A DNA stretch of 64,000 nt from Antedon mediterranea (GCF_964355755.1 NC_092672.1:16796501-16860500), one strand, 5' to 3'. Shown: positions 40,451-54,540, counted from the stretch's first letter. The notes: generated by a model not told the origin, from the sequence alone. Numbers and translations: made by a program.

Positions 40451-43400
40451 AAAATCACATTAGAAACCGTTTTAGACCATTTTGAGCATTTCGATAAAAC
40501 TTTTCACACAAAAACATCAAAGAGCACAAAATAGCTTAAAATCGTATTTAAAAACGTTTTTGACCATTTTGAGCATTTCGAAAAAAAAATTTTCACACAA
40601 AACAGCAAAGTGCACAGAATAACTTCAAATCGCATTTGGAGACGTTTTAGACTATTTTGTGATTTTCGAAAAAACTTGTTAACATAAAAACACCAAAGTG
40701 CTTAGAATAGCTTCAAATCGCATTTTGAGACATTTTAGACCCTTTTGTGATTTTTGAAAAAACTTGTTAACATAAAAACATCAAAGTGCTTCAAATCACA
40801 TTAGAAACCGTTTTAGACCATTTTGAGCATTTCGATAAAACTTTTCACACAAAAACATCAAAGAGCACAAAATAGCTTAATATCGTATTTAAAAACGTTT
40901 TTGACCATTTTGAGCATTTAGACAAAAAATTTTCAAACAAAACAGCAAAGTGCACAGAATAACTTCAAATCGCATTTGGAGACGTTTTAGACCATTCTGT
41001 GATTTTCGAAAAAACTTGTTAACATAAAAACATCAAAGTGCTTAAAATCACATTAGAAACCGTTTTAGACCATTTTGAGCATTTCGATAAAACTTTTCAC
41101 ACAAAAACATTAAAGAGCACAAAATAGCTTAATATCGTATTTAAAAACGTTTTTGACCATTTTGAGCATTTCGACAAAAATTTTTCACACAAAACAGCAA
41201 AGTGTACAGAATAGCTTCAAATCGTATTTGGAGACGTTTTAGACCTTTTTGTGATTTCCGAAAAAACTTGTTAACATAAAAACACCAAAGTGCTTAGAAT
41301 AGCTTCAAATCGCATTTTGAGACATTTTAGACCCTTTTGTGATTTTCGAAAAAACTTGGTTACACAAAAACACCAAAGTGCTTAAAATAGCTTCAAATTG
41401 CATTTGGAGACGTTTTAGACCATTTTGTGACTTTCGAAAAAACTTGTTACCATAAAAACACCAAAGTGCTTAGATTAGCTTCAAATCGCATTTTGAGACA
41501 TTTTAGACCCTTTTGTGATTTTTGAAAAAACTTGTTAACATAAAAACACCAAAGTGCTTAGAATAGCTTCAAATCGCATTTTGAGACATTTTAGACCCTT
41601 TTGTGATTTTCGAAAAAACTTGTTAACATAAAAATTCCAAAGTGCTAAGAATAGCTTCAAATCGCATTTGGAGACATTTTAGACCACTTTGTGATTTTCG
41701 AAAAAACTTGTTAACATAAAAACATCAAAGTGCTTAAAATCACATTAGAAACCGTTTTAGACCATTTTGAGCATTTCGATAAAACTTTTCACACAAAAAC
41801 ATCAAAGAGCACAAAATAGCTTAATATCGTATTTAAAAACGTTTTTGACCATTTTGAGCATTTAGACAAAAAATTTTCAAACAAAACAGCAAAGTGCACA
41901 GAATAACTTCAAATCGCATTTGGAGACGTTGTAGACCATTCTGTGATTTTCGAAAAAACTTGTTAACATAAAAACATCAAAGTGCTTAAAATCACATTAG
42001 AAACCGTTTTAGACCATTTTGAGCATTTCGATAAAACTTTTCACACAAAAACATTAAAGAGCACAAAATAGCTTAATATCGTATTTAAAAACGTTTTTGA
42101 CCATTTTGAGCATTTCGACAAAAATTTTTTACACAAAACAGCAAAGTGTACAGAATAGCTTCAAATCGTATTTGGAGACGTTTTAGACCTTTTTGTGATT
42201 TCCGAAAAAACTTGTTAACATAAAAACACCAAAGTGCTTAGAATAGCTTCAAATCGCATTTGGAGACGTTTTAGACCATTTTGTGATTTTCGAAAAAACT
42301 TGTTAACATAAAAATACCAAAGTGCTTAGAATAGCTTCAAATCGCATTTTGAGACATTTTAGACCCTTTTGTGATTTTCGAAAAAACTTGGTTACACAAA
42401 AACACCAAAGTGCTTAAAATAGCTTCAAATTGCATTTGGAGACGTTTTAGACCATTTTGTGATTTTCGAAAAAACTTGTTACCATAAAAACACCAAAGTG
42501 CTTAGATTAGCTTCAAATCGCATTTTGAGACATTTTAGACCCTTTTGTGATTTTTGAAAAAACTTGTTAACATAAAAACACCAAAGAGCTTAGAATAGCT
42601 TCAAATCGCATTTTGAGACATTTTAGACCATTTTGTGATTTTCGAAAAAACTTGTTAACATAAAAACACCAAAGTGCTTAGAATAGCTTCAAATCGCATT
42701 TTGAGACATTTTAGACCCTTTTGTGATTTTCGAAAAAACTTGTTAACATAAAAATTCCAAAGTGCTAAGAATAGCTTCAAATCGCATTTGGAGACATTTT
42801 AGACCACTTTGTGATTTTCGAAAAAACTTGTTAACATAAAAACATCAAAGTGCTTAAAATCATATTAGAAACCGTTTTAGACCATTTTGAGCATTTCGAT
42901 AAAACTTTTCACACAAAAACATCAAAGAGCACAAAATAGCTTAATATCGTATTTAAAAACGTTTTTGACCATTTTGAGCATTTCGACAAAAAAATTTCAC
43001 ACAAAACAGAAAAGTAGCTTCAAATCGTATTTGGAGACGTTTTAGACCTTTTTGTGATTTTCGAAAAAACTTGTTAACATAAAAACACCAAAGTGCTAAG
43101 AATAGCTTCAAATCGCATTTTAGACCATTTTGTGTTTTTCGAAAAAACTTGTTAACATAAAAACACCAAAGTGCTTAAAATCACATTAGAAACCGTTTTA
43201 GACCATTTTGAGCATTTCGATAAAACTTTTCACACAAAAACATCAAAGAGCACAAAATAGCTTAATATCGTATTTAAAAACGTTTTTGACCATTTTGAGC
43301 ATTTCGAAAAAAAAATTTTCACACAAAACAGCAAAGTGCACAGAATAACTTCAAATCGCATTTGGAGACGTTTTAGACCATTTTGTGATTTTCGAAAAAA

Positions 43401-44279
43401 CTTGTTAACATAAAAACACCAAAGTGCTTAGAATAGCTTCAAATCGCATTTTGAGACATTTTAGACCCTTTTGTGATTTTTGAAAAAACTTGTTAACATA
43501 AAAACATCAAAGTGCTTCAAATCACATTAGAAACCGTTTTAGACCATTTTGAGCATTTCGATAAAACTTTTCACACAAAAATATCAAAGAGCACAAAATA
43601 GCTTAATATCGTATTTAAAAACGTTTTTGACCATTCTGAGCATTTAGACAAAAAATTTTCAAACAAAACAGCAAAGTGCACAGAATAACTTCAAATCGCA
43701 TTTGGAGACGTTTTAGACCATTCTGTGAATTTCGAAAAAACTTGTTAACATAAAAACATCAAAGTGCTTAAAATCACATTAGAAACCGTTTTAGACCATT
43801 TTGAGCATTTCGATAAAACTTTTCACACAAAAACATTAAAGAGCACAAAATAGCTTAATATCGTATTTAAAAACGTTTTTGACCATTTTGAGCATTTCGA
43901 CAAAAATTTTTCACACAAAACAGCAAAGTGTACAGAATAGCTTCAAATCGTATTTGGAGACGTTTTAGACCTTTTTGTGATTTCCGAAAAAACTTGTTAA
44001 CATAAAAACACCAAAGTGCTAAGAATAGCTTCAAATCGCATTTGGAGACATTTTAGACTATTTTGTGTTTTTCGAAAAAAACTTGTTAACATAAAAACAT
44101 CAAAGTGTACAGAATAGCTTCAAATCGCATTTTGAGACATTTTAGACTATTTTGTGATTTTCGAAAAAACTTGTTAACATAAAAACATCAAAGTGCTTAA
44201 AATCACATTAGAAACCGTTTTAGACCATTTTAAGCATTTCGATAAAACTTTTCACACAAAAACATCAAAGAGCACAAAA

Positions 44280-46792
44280 TAGCTTAATATCGTATTTAAA
44301 ATCGTTTTTGACCATTTTGAGCATTTCGAAAAAAAAATTTCACACAAAACAGCAAAGTGCACAGAATAACTTCAAATCGCATTTGGAGACGTTTTAGACC
44401 ATTTTGTGATTTTCGAAAAAACTTGTTAACATAAAAACACCAAAGTGCTTAGAATAGCTTCAAATCGCATTTTGAGACATTTTAGACCCTTTTGTGATTT
44501 TTGAAAAAACTTGTTAACATAAAAACATCAAAGTGCTTCAAATCACATTAGAAACCGTTTTAGACCATTTTGAGCATTTCGATAAAACTTTTCACACAAA
44601 AACATCAAAGAGCACAAAATAGCTTAATATCGTATTTAAAAACGTTTTTGACCATTCTGAGCATTTAGACAAAAAATTTTCAAACAAAACAGCAAAGTGC
44701 ACAAAATAACTTCAAATCGCATTTGGAGACGTTTTAGACCATTCTGTGATTTTCGAAAAAACTTGTTAACATAAAAACATCAAAGTGCTTAAAATCACAA
44801 TAGAAACCGTTTTAGACCATTTTGAGCATTTCGATAAAACTTTTCACACAAAAACATTAAAGAGCACAAAATAGCTTAATATCGTATTTAAAAACGTTTT
44901 TGACCATTTTGAGCATTTCGACAAAAATTTTTAACACAAAACAGCAAAGTGTACAGAATAGCTTCAAATCGTATTTGGAGACGTTTTAGACCTTTTTGTG
45001 ATTTCCGAAAAAACTTGTTAACATAAAAACACCAAAGTGCTTAGAATAGCTTCAAATCGCATTTGGAGACGTTTTAGACCATTTTGTGATTTTCGAAAAA
45101 ACTTGTTAACATAAAAACACCAAAGTGCTTAGAATAGCTTCAAATCGCATTTTTAGACATTTTAGACCCTTTTGTGATTTTCGAAAAAACTTGGTTACAC
45201 AAAAACACCAAAGTGCTTAAAATAGCTTCAAATTGCATTTGGAGACGTTTTAGACCATTTTGTGATTTTCGAAAAAACTTGTTACCATAAAAACACCAAA
45301 GTGCTTAGATTAGCTTCAAATCGCATTTTGAGACATTTTAGACCCTTTTGTGATTTTTGAAAAAACTTGTTAACATAAAAACATCAAAGTGCTTCAAATC
45401 ACATTAGAAACCGTTTTAGACCATTTTAAGCATTTCGATAAAACTTTTCACACAAAAACATCAAAGAGCACAAAATAGCTTAATATCGTATTTAAAAACG
45501 TTTTTGACCATTTTGAGCATTTCGACAAAAAATTTTTACACAAAACAGCAAAGTGCACAGAATAACTTCAAATCGCATTTGGAGACGTTTTAGACCATTT
45601 TGGGATTTTCGAAAAACTTGTTAACATAAAAACATCAAAGTGCTTCAAATCACATTAGAAACCGTTTTAGACCATTTTGAGCATTTCGACAAAACTTTTC
45701 ACACAAAAACATCAAAGAGCACAAAATAGCTTAATATCGTATTTAAAATCGTTTTTGACCATTTTGAGCATTTCGAAAAAAAAATTTCACACAAAACAGC
45801 AAAGTGCACAGAATAACTTCAAATCGCATTTGGAGACGTTTTAGACCATTTTGTGATTTTCGAAAAAACTTGTTAACATAAAAACACCAAAGTGCTTAGA
45901 ATAGCTTCAAATCGCATTTTGAGACATTTTAGACCCTTTTGTGATTTTTGAAAAAACTTGTTAACATAAAAACATCAAAGTGCTTCAAATCACATTAGAA
46001 ACCGTTTTAGACCATTTTGAGCATTTCGATAAAACTTTTCACACAAAAACATCAAAGAGCACAAAATAGCTTAATATCGTATTTAAAAACGTTTTTGACC
46101 ATTCTGAGCATTTAGACAAAAAATTTTCAAACAAAACAGCAAAGTGCACAAAATAACTTCAAATCGCATTTGGAGACGTTTTAGACCATTCTGTGATTTT
46201 CGAAAAAACTTGTTAACATAAAAACACCAAAGTGCTTAAAATCACATTAGAAACCGTTTTAGACCATTTTGAGCATTTCGATAAAACTTTTCACACAAAA
46301 ACATTAAAGAGCACAAAATAGCTTAATATCGTATTTAAAAACGTTTTTGACCATTTTGAGCATTTCGACAAAATTTTTTAACACAAAACAGCAAAGTGTA
46401 CAGAATAGCTTCAAATCGTATTTGGAGACGTTTTAGACCTTTTTGTGATTTCCGAAAAAACTTGTTAACATAAAAACACCAAAGTGCTTAGAATAGCTTC
46501 AAATCGCATTTGGAGACGTTTTAGACCATTTTGTGATTTTCGAAAAAACTTGTTAACATAAAAACACCAAAGTGCTTAGAATAGCTTCAAATCGCATTTT
46601 GAGACATTTTAGACCCTTTTGTGATTTTCGAAAAAACTTGGTTACACAAAAACACCAAAGTGCTTAAAATAGCTTCAAATTGCATTTGGAGACGTTTTAG
46701 ACCATTTTGTGATTTTCGAAAAAACTTGTTACCATAAAAACACCAAAGTGCTTAGATTAGCTTCAAATCGCATTTTGAGACATTTTAGACCC
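44280..46792 (+). repeat. 1447-bp higher-order unit, two copies (second partial)
   Basis: Rare shared variants sit at a constant offset of 1447 bp: TTTAAAATCGTTTTTG at about 44295 and 45742, CCATTCTGAG at 44652 and 46099, GTGCACAAAATAAC at 44697 and 46144, and the TTAGATTAGC monomer near 45306 and 46753. The CCATTCTGAG tag also occurs at 43631 (1021 bp upstream), so the region has a history of stepwise duplication. Confidence 0.8.
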
Positions 46793-48480
46793 TTTTGTGA
46801 TTTTCGAAAAAACTTGTTAACATAAAAACACCAAAGAGCTTAGAATAGCTTCAAATCGCATTTTGAGACATTTTAGACCATTTTGTGATTTTCGAAAAAA
46901 CTTGTTAACATAAAAACACCAAAGTGCTTAAAATAGCTTCAAATCGCATTTGGAGAAGTTTTAAACAATTTTGTGATTTTCGAAAAAACCTGTTAACATA
47001 AAAACATAAAAGTGTACAGAATAACTTCAAATCGAATTTGGAGACGTTTTAGACCATTTTGTGATTTTTGAAAAAACTTGTTAACATAAAAACACCAAAG
47101 TGCTTAGAATAGCTTCAAATCGCATTTTTAGACATTTTACACCCTTTTGTGATTTTCGAAAAAACTTGTTAAAATAAAAACATCAAAGTGTACAGAATAG
47201 CTTCAAATCGCATTTGGAGACGTTTTAGTCCATTTTGTAATTTTGAAAAAAACTTAACATAAAAACACCAAAGAGCTTAGAATAGCTTCAAATCGCATTT
47301 TGAGACATTTTAGACCATTTTGTGATTTTCGAAAAAACTTGTTAAAATAAAAACATCAAAATGTACAGAATAGCTTCAAATCGCATTTGGAGACGTTTTA
47401 GACCATTTTGTGATTTTGAAAAAAACTTGTTAACATAAAAACACCAAAGAGCTTAGAATAGCTTCAAATCGCATTTTGAGACATTTTAGACCATTTTGTG
47501 TTTTTCGAAAAAACTTGTTAACATAAAAACATCAAAGTGTACAGAATAGCTTCAAATCGCATTTGGAGACGTTTTAGACCATTTTGTGATTTTCGAAAAA
47601 ACTTGTTAACATAAAAACATCAAAGTGCTTAGAATAGCTTCAAATCGCATTTGGAGACGTTTTAGACCATTTTGTGATTTTCGAAAAAACTTGTTAACAT
47701 AAAAACACCAAATTGCTTAGAATAGCTTCAAATCGCATTTTGAGACATTTTAGACCCTTTTGTGATTTTCGAAAAAACTTGGTTACACAAAAACACCAAA
47801 GTGCTTAAAATAGCTTCAAATCGCATTTGGAGACATTTTAGAATATTTTGTGATTTTCGAAAAAACTTGGTTACACAAAAACACCAAAGTGCTTAAAATC
47901 ACATTAGAAACCGTTTTAGACCATTTTGAGCATTTCGATAAAACTTTTCACACAAAAACATCAAAGAGCACAAAATAGCTTAATATCGTATTTAAAAACG
48001 TTTTTGACCATTTTGAGCATTTCGAAAAAAAAATTTTCACACAAAACAGCAAAGTGCACAGAATAACTTCAAATCGCATTTGGAGACGTTTTAGACCTTT
48101 TTGTGATTTTCGAAAAAACTTGTTAACATAAAAACACCAAAGTGCTAAGAATAGCTTCAAATCGCATTTGGAGACATTTTAGACCACTTTGTGATTTTCG
48201 AAAAAACTTGTTAACATAAAAACATCAAAGTGCTTAAAATCACATTAGAAACCGTTTTAGACCATTTTGAGCATTTCGACAAAAATTTTTCACACAAAAC
48301 AGCAAAGTGTACAGAATAGCTTCAAATCGTATTTGGAGACGTTTTAGACCTTTTTGTGATTTTCGAAAAAACTTGTTAACATAAAAACACCAAAGTGCTT
48401 AGAATAGCTTCAAATCGCATTTTGAGACGTTTTAGACCATTCTGTGATTTTCGAAAAAACTTGTTAACATAAAAACATCA

Positions 48481-49840
48481 AAGTGCTTCAAATCACATTA
48501 GAAACCGTTTTAGACCATTTTGAGCATTTCGACAAAACATTTTCACACAAAACAGCAAAGTGTACAGAATAGCTTCAAATCGTATTTGCAGACGTTTTAG
48601 ACCTTTTTGAGATTTTCGAAAAAACTTGTTAACATAAAAACATCAAAGTGCTTCAAATCACATTAGAAACCGTTTTAGACCATTTTGAGCATTTCGACAA
48701 AAATTTTTCACACAAAACAGCAAAGTGTACAGAATAGCTTCAAATCGTCTTTGGAGACGTTTTAGACCTTTTTGTGATTTTCGAAAAAACTTGTTAACAT
48801 AAAAACACCAAAGTGCTTAGAATAGCTTCAAATCGCATTTGGAGACGTTTTAGACCATTTTTTGATTTTCGAAAAAACTTGTTAACATAAAAACACCAAA
48901 GTGCTTAGAATAGCTTCAAATCGCATTTTGAGACGTTTTAGACCATTCTGTGATTTTCGAAAAAACTTGTTAACATAAAAACATCAAAGTGCTTAAAATC
49001 ACATTAGAATCCGTTTTAGACCATTTTGAGCATTTCGATAAAACTTTTCAAACAAAAACATCAAAGAGCACAAAATAGCGTAATATCGTATTTAAAAACG
49101 TTTTTGACCATTTTGAGCATTTCGACAAAAAATTTTCACACAAAACAGCAAAGTGCACAGAATAACTTCAAATCGCATTTGGAGACGTTTTAGACCATTT
49201 TGTGATTTTCGAAAAAACTTGTTAACATAAAAACACCAAAGTGCTAAGAATAGCTTCAAATCGCATTTGGAGACATTTTAGACCATTTTGTGATTTTCGA
49301 AAAAACTTGTTAAGATAAAAACATCAAAGTGTACACAATAGCTTCAAATCGCATTTGGAGACGTTTTAGACCATTTTGTGATTTTCGAAAAAACTTGTTA
49401 ACATAAAAACACCAAAGTGCTTAGAATAGCTTCAAATCGCATTTTGAGACATTTTAGACCCTTTTGTGATTTTCGAAAAAACTTGTTAACATAAAAACAC
49501 CAAAGTGCTTAGAATGGCTTCAAATCGCATTTGGAGACATTTTAGACTATTTTGTGATTTTCGAAAAAACTTAAGATAAAAATATCAAAGTGCTTCAAAT
49601 CACATTAGAAACCGTTTTAGACCATTTTGAGCATTTCGACAAAAATTTTTCACACAAAACAGCAAAGTGTACAGAATAGCTTCAAATCGTATTTGGAGAC
49701 GTTTTAGACCTTTTTGTGATTTTCGAAAAAACTTGTTAACATAAAAACACCAAAGTGCTTAGAATAGCTTCAAATCGCATTTGGAGACGTTTTAGACCAT
49801 TTTTTGATTTTCGAAAAAACTTGTTAACATAAAAACACCA
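48481..49840 (+). repeat. 1360-bp higher-order unit, copy 1
   Basis: It starts at the D monomer AAGTGCTTCAAATCAC and carries the CGTATTTGCA C' tag at 48581 and the AGAATGG tag at 49511; both return 1360 bp later. Private to this copy are TCGTCTTTGG (for TCGTATTTGG) and TAGCGTAATATCG in the B monomer. Confidence 0.85.
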
Positions 49841-51200
49841 AAGTGCTTCAAATCACATTAGAAACCGTTTTAGACCATTTTGAGCATTTCGACAAAAAAT
49901 TTTCACACAAAACAGCAAAGTGTACAGAATAGCTTCAAATCGTATTTGCAGACGTTTTAGACCTTTTTGAGATTTTCGAAAAAACTTGTTAACATAAAAA
50001 CATCAAAGTGCTTCAAATCACATTAGAAACCGTTTTAGACCATTTTGAGCATTTCGACAAAAATTTTTCACACAAAACAGCAAAGTGTACAGAATAGCTT
50101 CAAATCGTATTTGGAGACGTTTTAGACCTTTTTGTGATTTTCGAAAAAACTTGTTAACATAAAAACACCAAAGTGCTTAGAATAGCTTCAAATCGCATTT
50201 GGAGACGTTTTAGACCATTTTTTGATTTTCGAAAAAACTTGTTAACATAAAAACACCAAAGTGCTTAGAATAGCTTCAAATCGCATTTTGAGACGTTTTA
50301 GACCATTCTGTGATTTTCGAAAAAAATTGTTAACATAAAAACATCAAAGTGCTTAAAATCACATTAGAATCCGTTTTAGACCATTTTGAGCATTTCGATA
50401 AAACTTTTCAAACAAAAACATCAAAGAGCACAAAATAGCTTAATATCGTATTTAAAAACGTTTTTGACCATTTTGAGCATTTCGACAAAAAATTTTCACA
50501 CAAAACAGCAAAGTGCACAGAATAACTTCAAATCGCATTTGGAGACGTTTTAGACCATTTTGTGATTTTCGAAAAAACTTGTTAACATAAAAACACCAAA
50601 GTGCTAAGAATAGCTTCAAATCGCATTTGGAGACATTTTAGACCATTTTGTGATTTTCGAAAAAACTTGTTAAGATAAAAACATCAAAGTGTACACAATA
50701 GCTTCAAATCGCATTTGGAGACGTTTTAGACCATTTTGTGATTTTCGAAAAAACTTGTTAACATAAAAACACCAAAGTGCTTAGAATAGCTTCAAATCGC
50801 ATTTTGAGACATTTTAGACCCTTTTGTGATTTTCGAAAAAACTTGTTAACATAAAAACACCAAAGTGCTTAGAATGGCTTCAAATCGCATTTGGAGACAT
50901 TTTAGACTATTTTGTGATTTTCGAAAAAACTTAAGATAAAAATATCAAAGTGCTTCAAATCACATTAGAAACCGTTTTAGACCATTTTGAGCATTTCGAC
51001 AAAAATTTTTCACACAAAACAGCAAAGTCTACAGAATAGCTTCAAATCGTATTTGGAGACGTTTTAGACCTTTTTGTGATTTTCGAAAAAACTTGTTAAC
51101 ATAAAAACACCAAAGTGCTTAAAATAGCTTCAAATCGCATTTGGAGACGTTTTAGACCATTTTTTGATTTTCGAAAAAACTTGTTAACATAAAAACACCA
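49841..51200 (+). repeat. 1360-bp higher-order unit, copy 2
   Basis: An exact-offset repeat of 48481-49840: AAGTGCTTCA at 49841, CGTATTTGCA at 49941, AGAATGG at 50871. Private changes include GAAAAAAATTG and AAAGTCTACAG. Confidence 0.85.
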
Positions 51201-52080
51201 AAGTGCTTAGAATAGCTTCAAATCGCATTTTGAGACGTTTTAGACCATTCTGTGATTTTCGAAAAAACTTGTTAACATAAAAACATCAAAGTGCTTAAAA
51301 TCACATTAGAATCCGTTTTAGACCATTTTGAGCATTTCGATAAAACTTTTCAAACAAAAACATCAAAGAGCACAAAATAGCTTAATATCGTATTTAAAAA
51401 CGTTTTTGACCATTTTGAGCATTTCGACAAAAAATTTTCACACAAAACAGCAAAGTGCACAGAATAACTTCAAATCGCATTTGGAGACGTTTTAGACCAT
51501 TTTGTGATTTTCGAAAAAACTTGTTAACATAAAAACACCAAAGTGCTAAGAATAGCTTCAAATCGCATTTGGAGACATTTTAGACCATTTTGTGATTTTC
51601 GAAAAAACTTGTTAAGATAAAAACATCAAAGTGTACACAATAGCTTCAAATCGCATTTGGAGACGTTTTAGACCATTTTGTGATTTTCGAAAAAACTTGT
51701 TAACATAAAAACACCAAAGTGCTTAGAATAGCTTCAAATCGCATTTTGAGACATTTTAGACCCTTTTGTGATTTTCGAAAAAACTTGTTAACATAAAAAC
51801 ACCAAAGTGCTTAGAATGGCTTCAAATCGCATTTGGAGACATTTTAGACTATTTTGTGATTTTCGAAAAAACTTAAGATAAAAATATCAAAGTGCTTCAA
51901 ATAACATTAGAAACCGTTTTAGACCATTTTGAGCATTTCGACAAAAATTTTTCACACAAAACAGCAAAGTGTACAGAATAGCTTCAAATCGTATTTGGAG
52001 ACGTTTTAGACCTTTTTGTGATTTTCGAAAAAACTTGTTAACATAAAAACACCAAAGTGCTTAGAATAGCTTCAAATCGC
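51201..52080 (+). repeat. 1360-bp higher-order unit, copy 3 (shortened)
   Basis: It aligns with 50259 onwards of copy 2 and lacks 418 bp (about five monomers) at its start, so the AGAATGG tag is at 51813, 942 bp after the previous one. It diverges from the family near 52080, where a GGTTACAC monomer series begins. The loss of whole monomers fits unequal crossing-over. Confidence 0.78.
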
Positions 52081-52429
52081 ATTTTGAGACGTTTTAGACC
52101 CTTTTGTGATTTTCGAAAAAACTTGGTTACACAAAAACACCAAAGTGCTTAAAATAGCTTCAAATCGCATTTGGAGACATTTTAGACTATTTTGTGATTT
52201 TCGAAAAAACTTGTTAACATAAAAACATTTAAGTGCTTCAAATCACATTAGAAACCGTTTTAGACCATTTTGAGCATTTCGACAAAAATTTTTCACACAA
52301 AACAGCAAAGTGTACAGAATAGCTTCAAATCGTATTTGGAGACGTTTTAGACCATTTTTTGATTTTCGAAAAAACTTGTTAACATAAAAACACCAAAGTG
52401 CTTAGAATAGCTTCAAATCGCATTTTTGA

Positions 52430-53720
52430 GACGTTTTAGACAATTCAGTGATTTTCGAAAAAACTTGTTAACATAAAAACATCAAAGTGCTTAAAATCAC
52501 ATTAGAATCCGTTTTAGACCATTTTGAGCATTTCGATAAAACTTTTCAAACAAAAACATCAAAGAGCACAAAATAGCTTAATATCGTATTTAAAAACGTT
52601 TTTGACCATTTTGAGCATTTCGACAAAAAATGTTCACACAAAACAGCAAAGTGCACAGAATAACTTCAAATCGCATTTGGAGACGTTTTAGACAATTTTG
52701 TTATTTTCGAAAAAACTTGTTAACATAAAAACACCAAAGTGCTAAGAATAGCTTCAAATCGCATTTGGAGACATTTTAGACCATTTTGTGATTTTCGAAA
52801 AAACTTGTTAAGATAAAAACATCAAAGTGTACACAATAGCTTCAAATCGCATTTGGAGACGTTTTAGACCATTTTGTGATTTTCGAAAAAACTTGTTAAC
52901 ATAAAAACACCAAAGTGCTTAGAATAGCTTCAAATCGCATTTTGAGACATTTTAGACCCTTTTGTGATTTTCGAAAAAACTTGGTTACACAAAAACACCA
53001 AAGTGCTTAAAATAGCTTCAAATCGCATTTGGAGAAGTTTTAAACCATTTTGTGATTTTCGAAAAAACTTGTTAACATAAAAACATCAAAGTGTACAGAA
53101 TAACTTCAAATCGCATTTGGAGACGTTTTAGACCATTTTGTGATTTTTGAAAAAACTTGTTAACATAAAAACACCAAAGTGCTTAGAATAGCTTCAAATC
53201 GCATTTTTAGACATTTTACACCCTTTTGTGATTTTCGAAAAAACTTGTTAAAATAAAAACATCAAAATGTACAGAATAGCTTCAAATCGCATTTGGAGAC
53301 GTTTTAGACCATTTTGTGATTTTGAACAAAACTTAACATAAAAACACCAAAGAGCTTAGAATAGCTTCAAATCGCATTTTGAGACATTTTAGACCATTTT
53401 GTGATTTTCGAAAAAACTTGTTAAAATAAAAACATCAAAATGTACAGAATAGCTTCAAATCGCATTTGGAGACGTTTTAGACCATTTTGTGATTTTGAAA
53501 AAAACTTGTTAACATAAAAACACCAAAGAGCTTAGAATAGCTTCAAATCGCATTTTGAGACATTTTAGAACATTTTGTGTTTTTCGAAAAAACTTGTTAA
53601 CATAAAAACATCAAAGTGTACAGAATAGCTTCAAATCGCATTTGGAGACGTTTTAGACCATTTTGTGATTTTCGAAAAAACTTGTTAACATAAAAACATC
53701 AAAGTGCTTAGAATAGCTTC
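52430..53720 (+). repeat. Higher-order module 1, copy nearest the transposon
   Basis: Module 1 marker order is present, with ACAATTCAG at the start, ACAATTTTGTTATTTTCG, GAGAAGTTTTAAACC at 53032, TTTTTAGACATTTTACACCC and GTGTTTTTCG. The copy is followed by GGTTACAC monomers and the D-B-C set that leads to the transposon insertion. Edges are approximate. Confidence 0.75.
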
Positions 53721-54525
53721 AAATCGCATTTTGAGACATTTTAGACCCTTTTGTGATTTTCGAAAAAACTTGGTTACACAAAAACACCAAAGTGCTTAAA
53801 ATAGCTTCAAATCGCATTTGGAGACATTTTAGAATATTTTGTGATTTTCGAAAAAACTTGGTTACACAAAAACACCAAAGTGCTTAAAATCACATTAGAA
53901 ACCGTTTTAGACCATTTTGAGCATTTCGATAAAACTTTTCACACGAAAACATCAAAGAGCACAAAATAGCTTAATATCGTATTTAAAAACGTTTTTGACC
54001 ATTTTGAGCATTTCGACAAAAAAATTTCACACAAAACAGCAAAGTGCACAGAATAACTTCAAATCGCATTTGGAGACGTTTTAGACCATTTTGTGATTTT
54101 CGAAAAAACTTGTTAACATAAAAACACCAAAGTGCTTAGAATAGCTTCAAATCGCATTTTGAGACATTTTAGACCCTTTTGTGATTTTTGAAAAAACTTG
54201 TTAACATTTTCGATTTGCTTCAAATCACATTAGAAACCGTATTAGACCATTTTGAGAATTTCGATAAAACTTTTCACACAAAAACATCAAAGAGCACAAA
54301 ATAGCTTAATATCGTATTTAAAAACGTTTTTGACCATTTTGAGCATTTAGACAAAAAACAGCAAAGTGCACAGAATAACTTCAAATCGCATTTGGAGACG
54401 TTTTAGACCATTCTGTGATTTTCGAAAAAACTTGTTAACATAAAAACATCAAAGTGCTTAAAATCACATTAGAAACCGTTTTAGACCATTTTGAGCATTT
54501 CGATAAAACTTTTCACACAAAAACA

Positions 54526-54529
54526 TTAA
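54526..54529. repeat. Target-site duplication TTAA (left)
   Basis: TTAA directly before AGGAAAGGAAC. It derives from the ACATTAAAGAGC variant of the B monomer and is matched at 55542-55545. Confidence 0.9.
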
Positions 54530-54540
54530 AGGAAAGGAAC
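54530..54540 (+). repeat. Terminal inverted repeat, left (AGGAAAGGAAC)
   Basis: Perfect 11-bp inverted match to 55531-55541. After these 11 bp the two ends diverge (TCATTAATATC inside the left end, ACCCTGGGCT inside the right end read inwards). Confidence 0.92.

Larger units (their letters stand above)
1..54525. repeat. Satellite array, left block (about 88-bp monomers)
   Basis: The whole stretch is head-to-tail copies of related 78-88 bp monomers, all in the same orientation. The period was read directly: the motif GTGATTTTCG recurs at 11, 99, 187, 275 and 363, exactly 88 bp apart. All monomers share a block reading GACCATTTTG followed by a TTTCGA-N-AAAA box. No unique sequence of 300 bp or more interrupts the block and no gene is present. 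Small open frames of 60-70 codons on either strand are translations of the satellite. The function is unknown; by analogy with other long arrays it may be centromeric or heterochromatic. The left edge of the array lies outside the window. Confidence 0.98.

Noticed and set aside
9400-48160. Repeated small ORFs of 60-70 codons starting MKLFLALWCFYV or similar on the minus strand (and MSISIKLF/MRISIKLF on the plus strand)
   Set aside because: They are translations of the satellite monomers, end wherever 88-bp or 78-bp units shift the frame, and have no domain or conserved start region other than the repeat itself.
1-54525. CRISPR array
   Set aside because: Units are contiguous and related over their full length, with no unique spacers between them and no cas genes.
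1-54525. CENP-B box in the TTTCGA-N-AAAA motif
   Set aside because: It fits the left half of the vertebrate consensus (TTCG, then A at the right distance) but the CGGG part is absent in all monomer classes.
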